A stretch of DNA of 47,369 nucleotides from Lachnospiraceae bacterium (lineage in GTDB: Bacteria; Bacillota; Clostridia; Lachnospirales; Lachnospiraceae): assembly GCA_024693845.1 (NCBI GenBank), contig JAILKJ010000038.1, forward strand, positions 1 through 47,369. Reading direction: 5' to 3'. Under the pieces are notes generated by a model. It was not told the origin of the DNA, searched no databases, and saw only the letters and a list, made by a program, of their open reading frames with translations. Shown piece after piece: positions 41,732-47,369 of the stretch. Numbering within the stretch: position 1 is the stretch's first letter; every line of letters starts with the position of its first letter. Both the position numbers and the translations under genes were made by a program.

Positions 41732-44464
41732 ATGAAAGTTAAAACGAAGCAACTGTTGGCATTTTTGATGAGCCTGACGCTCCTTGCGTCGTCTCTGACC
41801 CTGCCTGCCACTGCAGACACAACAGATAAGTCCGACAAGGCAGTTAAGAAGACGGAAGCTAAGGCAGAGAAAGCTGAGGCGGCAGATGAGGAAGGCTTAA
41901 GTGCGGAGGGCATGGATGAGACTCTTTTTGCTCAGGTCAAGACTATTGCAAAAGAGCTTACATCCGGTAATGTTACGGTTTCGATAAATGACACCACTGC
42001 ATACATCGATAACCGTTATGGTGTTTGGTATAAGTTTACGCCGGCAAAAGACGGAACATACAGAATATGGTCTCTGGGTAACACAGATACATATCTCTAT
42101 CTGTTTAATGAAAATGGAGAACAAATAGATAGATATGATGATGCAAATGATGATAGTAATTTTTGTGCGGAAAGAGAATACGAAGCAGGACATACGTACT
42201 ATTTTTATTCGACAGTTTATTCAAGGGAAACTACCGCTGAATATTCCATGTTTTTATCCAAAGTGAATATAGGCGAAGCAGAGGAAGAGCAGATCATCTG
42301 TGCAGTACCGGGAGAGGTATGCACGATTTCGGCAAATGTTGTGGTCATGGATAGTGAAGCGACTTTGACATATCAGTGGGAAGAATATAAGGGAGAATAT
42401 GGTTATGTAGCAATAGAAGGAGCAGATCAAAAGGATTATTCCTTCACGGTTGCAGAAAAGAATGAATACAGATTAAGATGTCAGATCAAATCGGAAGAAA
42501 TAAGTGTATATTCTTATCACAAGGTTAAAGTATCCAATATCTCATTGAATGGAATGGCTGAAAACAACTGCAGATATCATAGTCCTTACACGCTGGCGGT
42601 ATCCGGTAAAACGATAAGACCGGAGTTGCCGATAAACATCATATGGAAAAAGCTGATTGATGCAGAAGATGATCTGTACGAAACAGTAAGTCAAAATACG
42701 ATCAGTGCCAATACGGTCAGTGCGAATGATGTGCTTGGTTGGTTTACGGATTCTTTGTTTATTCCGCAGGCGGAAAGCGGATCGTATCAGTGTGTTGTAA
42801 CACAGGAGGATAATGACACTATCGTTACAGATGCGTCCTTCTTAATGTCTGTTATTGCTACGTCCCTTGATCTGGAAATATCCGGCTCGAGTGATCCCGG
42901 TATTAATAATACAGTACAATATACACTGACTGCTGAAGATCCGGACGGAAACGAGGTGGAATGTACCTATAGATGGAAGGTTACCTGTACAAGCAAGTCA
43001 GATAAGGTAACAACAATTATTGATGATGTAAGGGAACGTAGCGGAGAAGGAGCAAATAGCATTACTTTTAAAACCTCATTGCCGGGAGAATATCATATTG
43101 AGTGTGTGGCTAGATCCGCAGAAGGGGAAACAAAATCATGTACCAAGTATGCTTGTGTGGATTCAAATATTGATGCGGAACCGGTGGGAAATACAGTAGT
43201 ATTTCAGAAAACAGGTTCCAAGGTTACGCTTTCGGTAAAGGCGACTACGGATTACGGGAAGCTGTACTATCAGTGGTATGAGGAAGAACCGATCACCGGA
43301 GCGACCGGTTCAAGCTATAGCTTTACACTCAGGGATGGCTGGGAAAAGTATTATTGTGATGTTAATAATGGAGACATATCCCAGAGCGTAGATTTTTATG
43401 TGATAAATACAGATAAACTGATCAAAAATACTTCGAAAAAAGAGAATGCCAAAGCAGTGATCGCAGACCAGGTGTATGCAGTATATGGACAGGAGAATTG
43501 TGTCAGGGAATATCTGAAATTTACACCTGAAGTTGATGATGAGTATCTGATCTATTCTCGCGGTGAGCATGATACAGTTGTTTCTTTGTACGATGAAAAA
43601 GGAAATCTGTTAGCAGATAATGATGATTATGGTGAAACTGACGATTATAAAAGGATACATGGTAATTCATATGACATTTTAGGTAATAATTTCCTGATAG
43701 CCTATTCATTAAAAGCAGGAAAAACTTACTATCTCGAGGTGTGTATGAATGCTGGTGATGATGAAGGTTATTTTGGATTTCTTATAGAAGGAAACAACAA
43801 GAAGAATCTTTCAACCGGAGAATTAAAACTCTCCCAAACCTCCATTGCCTCCGACGGCTCGTCCAAGACCCCCGGTGTGACGGTAACCTACAAGGGTAAG
43901 ACGCTTAAGAACGGAACGGATTATACCGTAGCTTATCAGAATAATGTAAATCCCGGAACGGCAAGTGTGGTTGTTGCCGGTAAGGGCAAGTACTATGGCA
44001 GTCTGAAGCAAAACTTCACCATCACCGCCGGGACCGCTCCCATGGGTGCGAAAACCACCAGTGGCGGCGCTACCTACAAGGTAACGGGCAAGAATGAAGT
44101 TGCCTTTACAGGGCTGAAGAATAAAAAGCAGACCAGACTTACGATCCCGGATACGGTCAAAATTGGCGGAGTTACCTGCAAAGTGACTTCGGTGGATGCC
44201 AAGGCACTTAACAGCGCTACCAAGGTAAAGACCCTGACCCTGGGCAAGAATATCAACAAGATCGGCCGTAAAGCTTTTGCAAAGATGAAAAAGCTTAAAA
44301 CCCTTAAGATCAAGTCCACAAATATGACGGCTAAGAGCCTTTCCAAGGGTGCGTTTAAGGGCTTTAAGGGTACCATCAAAGTTAAGAAGAGTAAGCTCAA
44401 AGCATATAAGACCCTCTTCAGGAAAAAAGGTCTTGCTAAAACCGTTAAAGTAAAGAAGCTGTAA
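41732..44464 (+). CDS. Large secreted surface protein: PPC, Ig-like and LRR_5 modules
   Basis: This 910-residue protein starts at ATG 41732, with GGGAGG 8 bases upstream. Its signal peptide is about residues 1-30 (LLAFLMSLTLLASSLTLPATA). A pre-peptidase C-terminal-like module follows (about 85-190; GVWYKFTPAKDGTYRIWS), then several Ig-like units (190-580), a second such module (about 590-690; YLKFTPEVDDEYLIYS), a KNGTDYTVAYQNNVNPGTA-type Ig unit (about 695-770), and C-terminal LRR_5 repeats with a Lys-rich tail (RKKGLAKTVKVKKL). The DNA from about 41950 to 43820 is clearly AT-richer, with different codon choice, than the ends. It is likely an adhesin or glycan-contact protein; no enzyme motif or sortase signal is seen. 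The ackA gene follows after only 29 bases. Confidence 0.82.
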   Translation: MKVKTKQLLAFLMSLTLLASSLTLPATADTTDKSDKAVKKTEAKAEKAEAADEEGLSAEGMDETLFAQVKTIAKELTSGNVTVSINDTTAYIDNRYGVWYKFTPAKDGTYRIWSLGNTDTYLYLFNENGEQIDRYDDANDDSNFCAEREYEAGHTYYFYSTVYSRETTAEYSMFLSKVNIGEAEEEQIICAVPGEVCTISANVVVMDSEATLTYQWEEYKGEYGYVAIEGADQKDYSFTVAEKNEYRLRCQIKSEEISVYSYHKVKVSNISLNGMAENNCRYHSPYTLAVSGKTIRPELPINIIWKKLIDAEDDLYETVSQNTISANTVSANDVLGWFTDSLFIPQAESGSYQCVVTQEDNDTIVTDASFLMSVIATSLDLEISGSSDPGINNTVQYTLTAEDPDGNEVECTYRWKVTCTSKSDKVTTIIDDVRERSGEGANSITFKTSLPGEYHIECVARSAEGETKSCTKYACVDSNIDAEPVGNTVVFQKTGSKVTLSVKATTDYGKLYYQWYEEEPITGATGSSYSFTLRDGWEKYYCDVNNGDISQSVDFYVINTDKLIKNTSKKENAKAVIADQVYAVYGQENCVREYLKFTPEVDDEYLIYSRGEHDTVVSLYDEKGNLLADNDDYGETDDYKRIHGNSYDILGNNFLIAYSLKAGKTYYLEVCMNAGDDEGYFGFLIEGNNKKNLSTGELKLSQTSIASDGSSKTPGVTVTYKGKTLKNGTDYTVAYQNNVNPGTASVVVAGKGKYYGSLKQNFTITAGTAPMGAKTTSGGATYKVTGKNEVAFTGLKNKKQTRLTIPDTVKIGGVTCKVTSVDAKALNSATKVKTLTLGKNINKIGRKAFAKMKKLKTLKIKSTNMTAKSLSKGAFKGFKGTIKVKKSKLKAYKTLFRKKGLAKTVKVKKL

Positions 44465-44493
44465 ATTATTTTAGAGAAAGACGAGGATATAAC

Positions 44494-45687
44494 ATGAACA
44501 TTTTAGTCATCAACTGCGGCAGCTCATCGTTGAAGTATCAGCTCATCGATTCGGAGAGTGAAAAAGTACTGGCCAAGGGTCTTTGCGAGAGGATAGGGAT
44601 TGACGGAAGTCAGATCTCCCACACTCCTGCAGGCGGCAAGAAGGTAACGGAGAAGATCGAAATGATCGATCATGTGGCAGCGGTGGATGCGGTGCTTGCC
44701 AAGCTGACGGATGCTTCTGTGGGCGTGGTAAGCTCTTTGAAAGAGATCGATGCGGTAGGCCACAGGATCGTCCACGGCGGAGAAAAATTTGCTTCCAGCG
44801 TTGTCATCACACCGGAAGTACTTGAAGCCATTGAGGAAGTCAGTGATCTGGCTCCGCTTCACAATCCCGCCAATCTCATCGGGATCCGGTCCTGTCAGAA
44901 GCTGATGCCGGGTGTTCCTATGGTAGCGGTATTTGATACCGCCTTCCATCAGACCATGCCGAAAAAGGCCTATCTTTATGGGCTTCCCTATGAATACTAT
45001 GAGAAGTACAAGGTTCGCCGCTACGGTTTCCACGGTACTTCCCATGACTATGTCAGTGCCCGTATAGCAGAGATCTTCGGACAAAAGCGGGAGGATATGA
45101 AGATCATCGTTTGTCACCTGGGCAACGGTGCTTCCGTATCAGCTGTAATGAACGGTGAGTGTGTGGATACATCCATGGGTCTGACTCCCTTAGAGGGACT
45201 GATCATGGGTACCAGAAGCGGCGATATGGATCCTGCCATTATCGGTTTTCTGGCACAGAAGGAAGGCAAAACCGCTCAGGAGATCATTGATATCTGTAAT
45301 AAGAAATCCGGTGTACTCGGCCTTTCCGGCGGTCTTTCCAGTGACTTCAGGGATCTGGCACAGGCAGCGCAGGAAGGCAATGAGCTGGCAGCTACCGCTC
45401 TTGAGGGCTGGAGCTATCGCGTAGCCAAATATATCGGCGCCTATGCAGCAGCCATGAACGGTGTTGACGTGATCGTCTTTACCGCCGGTGTCGGCGAGAA
45501 CAACGTGACCGCCAGAGCACAGGTTATGAGCTATCTCGGTTACCTGGGCGTGACCATGAATGAGGATGCTAACACCATCCGCGGTGAGGAAGTGGAAATC
45601 TCCACCCCCGACAGCAAGGTGAAGGTATGGGTCGTTCCCACCGACGAGGAAATGGCCATCGCAAAGGCCACCGCAGCTCTGGTATAA
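44494..45687 (+). CDS. ackA: Acetate kinase
   Basis: The 397-residue cytoplasmic enzyme makes ATP and acetate from acetyl phosphate and ADP, a main energy step in fermenters. Family signatures are present throughout: NCGSSSLKYQLID at the start, GHRIVHGGEKF, FDTAFHQTMP with the catalytic Asp, YGFHGTSHDYVS with the conserved His, CHLGNGASVSAV, LEGLIMGTRSGDMDPA with the substrate Arg, and FTAGVGENN near the end. The length is standard. GACGAGG lies before ATG 44494. The usual partner pta (phosphotransacetylase) is not adjacent on either side; upstream is the surface-protein gene and downstream a small membrane protein. I see no strong promoter of its own in the 29-base gap. Confidence 0.97.
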   Translation: MNILVINCGSSSLKYQLIDSESEKVLAKGLCERIGIDGSQISHTPAGGKKVTEKIEMIDHVAAVDAVLAKLTDASVGVVSSLKEIDAVGHRIVHGGEKFASSVVITPEVLEAIEEVSDLAPLHNPANLIGIRSCQKLMPGVPMVAVFDTAFHQTMPKKAYLYGLPYEYYEKYKVRRYGFHGTSHDYVSARIAEIFGQKREDMKIIVCHLGNGASVSAVMNGECVDTSMGLTPLEGLIMGTRSGDMDPAIIGFLAQKEGKTAQEIIDICNKKSGVLGLSGGLSSDFRDLAQAAQEGNELAATALEGWSYRVAKYIGAYAAAMNGVDVIVFTAGVGENNVTARAQVMSYLGYLGVTMNEDANTIRGEEVEISTPDSKVKVWVVPTDEEMAIAKATAALV

Positions 45688-45713
45688 ATTGTTTATAAGA
45701 GAGGCGACAGGAA

Positions 45714-46154
45714 ATGAAAGCAAGAATTCTTTCCTATATGCGTTATATCGATACCCTCCTTTCGGAGGATGAGGAAAAGTGCACGCTGGACTATCAGGCG
45801 CTTGCGCAGGAGCATTTGATCCAGCTGAAGTTCTTCATGCATGAGCGGACGGTGCATCTGTATGTGATGATCCTGTTTACCCTGGTGACCATGGCGGATT
45901 TCTTCATGATGATCATTGCCTTTGAAAAGGGTCTTGTCATCCTGTTTTTGGCATTGCTGGTGCTCCTCATTCCCTACATCCTGCATTACTATCTGCTGGA
46001 GAACAGCTGTCAGTATATGTACCTGCAGTATGATGAGATGAAACGCCGCATAGCAGCAAAGGAAGGCGGCACGGCCTTCAGTATGGGCGAGCATCCCTAT
46101 CGTTATGCGCCTGATCGCAGTGATGAAGATGGGGATGAAGAAAAAGAGAAATAG
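45714..46154 (+). CDS. Small two-pass membrane protein of unknown function
   Basis: This 146-residue protein has two hydrophobic segments (about residues 46-66, VHLYVMILFTLVTMADFFMM, and 72-93, LVILFLALLVLLIPYILHYY) joined by a very short loop. The soluble N- and C-terminal ends probably both lie in the cytoplasm. The C-terminus is acidic (DRSDEDGDEEKEK). I do not recognise a family. It starts 26 bases after ackA with GAGAGGCGACAGGAA upstream, and ends 7 bases before the YgjP-type peptidase gene, so the three are probably co-transcribed. Codon use looks like the neighbours. No catalytic or binding motif is evident. Confidence 0.8.
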   Translation: MKARILSYMRYIDTLLSEDEEKCTLDYQALAQEHLIQLKFFMHERTVHLYVMILFTLVTMADFFMMIIAFEKGLVILFLALLVLLIPYILHYYLLENSCQYMYLQYDEMKRRIAAKEGGTAFSMGEHPYRYAPDRSDEDGDEEKEK

Positions 46155-46161
46155 TTAGCAT

Positions 46162-46794
46162 ATGATAACAAAACGACAGGCTGAAAAAGACAGTTTTTAC
46201 CTGGATGCATTTCCGGAGCCGGTCCTTGTCCATGTAGTAAGGACCCGCAGGAAAACCTACGGCCTCCTGGTCCGGCCCACAGGAGAGGTTGAGGCCAGGA
46301 TCCCCCTTCGGGGTTCTTTAAAGAAGGCCAAAGAGGTGGCCGGAGAAAACCTGGAATGGATCCTGGAAAAGTGTGCTAAGCAAAAGGAAAGAAGCACCCG
46401 GCGGCAACGACTGGAGGAAGAGAGCAGGTCGCGTTTTACGCCGAAGCAGAGGGAAAGACTGGAGAAGGAATACAGGCGGGTGGCCAGGGAGTACATCCCG
46501 AAAAGGGCCCGGTACTATGCCGATATCCTGGGCGTGGATTTTTCCGGGTTGCGCATAGCGGAACAAAAGACCCGCTGGGGAAGCTGCAGTCAGAGAGGAA
46601 CCCTTTCCTTCAACTGGAAGTTGATGCTGGCGCCGGCCCGGGTGCTGGACTATGTCATAGTCCACGAGGTCTGTCATTTGAAGGAAATGAATCATTCGGA
46701 AACATTTTGGGCATGGGTGGAGTTTCTCATGCCGGATTACAAGGAGCACAGAAAATGGTTAAAGGAACACGGAGAAGAGTTGCAGTATTATTGA
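46162..46794 (+). CDS. YgjP/DUF45-family zinc metallopeptidase-like protein
   Basis: This 210-residue soluble protein is of the YgjP-like (DUF45) group. The zinc site is HEVCH, with His168, Glu169 and His172, in [16 protein letters not shown]; His178 is a plausible third ligand. The block preceding it, [19 protein letters not shown], is the family hallmark. The middle is very Lys/Arg/Glu-rich. The N-terminal beta region ([20 protein letters not shown]) is also typical. The biological substrate of this family is not settled. It starts 7 bases after the small membrane-protein gene, and its last 40 bases overlap the start of the next gene. The family call is good; activity is inferred from the intact zinc motif. 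Confidence 0.9.
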   Translation: MITKRQAEKDSFYLDAFPEPVLVHVVRTRRKTYGLLVRPTGEVEARIPLRGSLKKAKEVAGENLEWILEKCAKQKERSTRRQRLEEESRSRFTPKQRERLEKEYRRVAREYIPKRARYYADILGVDFSGLRIAEQKTRWGSCSQRGTLSFNWKLMLAPARVLDYVIVHEVCHLKEMNHSETFWAWVEFLMPDYKEHRKWLKEHGEELQYY

Positions 46795-47369
46795 GCGCCA
46801 TGCTGGTTTTGGTCATGGCAGCGGGCTGCGGCAGCAAAGAAGAGGATATTTCCGCAAACGCGCAGGCGGGCGATGTGACAGCAGGTGTCACAATCCTGGG
46901 AGATAGTCCCGAGGATCCCAACGCCGTAGCAGATGCCACATCATCCGATGCGGGCGGTTTTGTATCCACGAAGGAAGGCCGTGTTGACGGCACCAGTGCA
47001 GGTGTCGCTGTGAGTTTTGAACAGATAGATCCTTCCCCTTCCAAGGCGGCAGCTCCGGCGCAGCCGTCTTCCGATGAGGGACTGACATCCCTTGATGAGA
47101 TCACGACGGATGAACAAAATCCGGAGGAGACGGCTGAGGAGCAGGAAGAAGAACAGGAAGAGGAGCAGGGTCAGGAAGAGACATCTACCGTTGCCTCCGG
47201 CGGCGGAAAAACCGTGGTGATCGATCCGGGTCATCAGAGCAAGGGCAACAGTGAAAAGGAACCCATCGGACCGGGAGCATCCGAGACCAAGGCCAAGGTT
47301 ACGGGAGGAACCCACGGACCGACTTCGGGCCTGTATGAATATGAGCTGACCCTGGCGGTGGGTCTGAAA
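46755..47369 (+). CDS. Lipoprotein N-acetylmuramoyl-L-alanine amidase, N-terminal part
   Basis: Only the first 205 codons are present; the frame is open at the window edge. ATG 46755 has AAGGAG 8 bases upstream and overlaps the YgjP-type gene by 40 bases. The start is a lipoprotein signal ([20 protein letters not shown], then MAAGC with Cys25 as the probable lipid-modified residue). A low-complexity acidic linker (about 26-150, with an [11 protein letters not shown] run) leads to the beginning of an Amidase_3 domain: VVIDPGHQ near residue 155 supplies the first zinc His, and [11 protein letters not shown] the conserved Glu region. Such enzymes cleave the amide bond between muramic acid and the stem peptide outside the cell. 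The rest is out of view, so completeness is unknown. Confidence 0.86.
   Translation, partial: MVKGTRRRVAVLLSAMLVLVMAAGCGSKEEDISANAQAGDVTAGVTILGDSPEDPNAVADATSSDAGGFVSTKEGRVDGTSAGVAVSFEQIDPSPSKAAAPAQPSSDEGLTSLDEITTDEQNPEETAEEQEEEQEEEQGQEETSTVASGGGKTVVIDPGHQSKGNSEKEPIGPGASETKAKVTGGTHGPTSGLYEYELTLAVGLK

Noticed and set aside
1-47369. tRNA/rRNA genes, CRISPR arrays, insertion sequences, prophage or attachment sites
   Set aside because: I found no cloverleaf-like sequence, regularly spaced repeats, transposase or integrase motifs, or terminal inverted repeats in reading the window. A dedicated tRNA and RNA-family scan would be needed to exclude small RNAs.

Overview
The window reads as ordinary chromosome of a Clostridia member, most probably a Lachnospiraceae species (inference). 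The reasons are the GlgC/GlgD pair, a short bacterial type-3 prolyl-tRNA synthetase, a DnaD/DnaI-like pair, the pth-mfd pair, acidic-to-neutral GC (about half by eye), strong GGAGG ribosome sites, and secreted proteins with Ig-like/LRR_5 domains and Lys-rich tails. I saw no tRNA, rRNA, CRISPR array, insertion sequence or prophage gene. Coding density is very high, and nearly all genes lie on the + strand.

Layout. 1-3096: end of a DnaD-like gene, a DnaC/DnaI-type helicase loader, a long PRPP synthetase, and a DUF1905 protein fused to a C39-like cysteine peptidase domain. 3153-8379: a secreted SGNH esterase, then a MoxR-DUF58-transglutaminase trio. 8395-10870: pgi with its own promoter and terminator, then a D-2-hydroxyacid dehydrogenase. 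10913-22086: a chemoreceptor with a repeat-bearing cytoplasmic tail, a flippase, malQ, an M24 peptidase, a two-component system and glpK, most of them overlapping by 4-8 bases. 22083-25870: a convergent acetyltransferase, a small orphan reading frame, glgC-glgD, a strong bidirectional terminator and a small minus-strand gene. 25906-33138: a divergent promoter pair, an LRR_5 surface protein, a nucleotide-sugar epimerase and two CDP-glycerol glycerophosphotransferase-family proteins. 33129-38703: pth, mfd and an anchored D,D-carboxypeptidase. 38824-47369: two further secreted proteins, proS, ackA, a small membrane protein, a YgjP-type metallopeptidase and the start of a lipoprotein amidase.

How the genes fit together. 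One theme is glucose storage and glycolysis: pgi, malQ, glgC and glgD, with ackA for acetate and ATP formation. A second is the cell surface: the flippase, the epimerase with two polymer-phosphate transferases, the D,D-carboxypeptidase, the amidase, and three secreted repeat or adhesin-like proteins. Replication, repair and translation genes are interspersed. The parts most worth a second look are the DUF1905-peptidase fusion, the chemoreceptor tail repeats, the AT-rich centre of the 910-residue surface protein, and the palindrome covering two back-to-back promoters near 25930.
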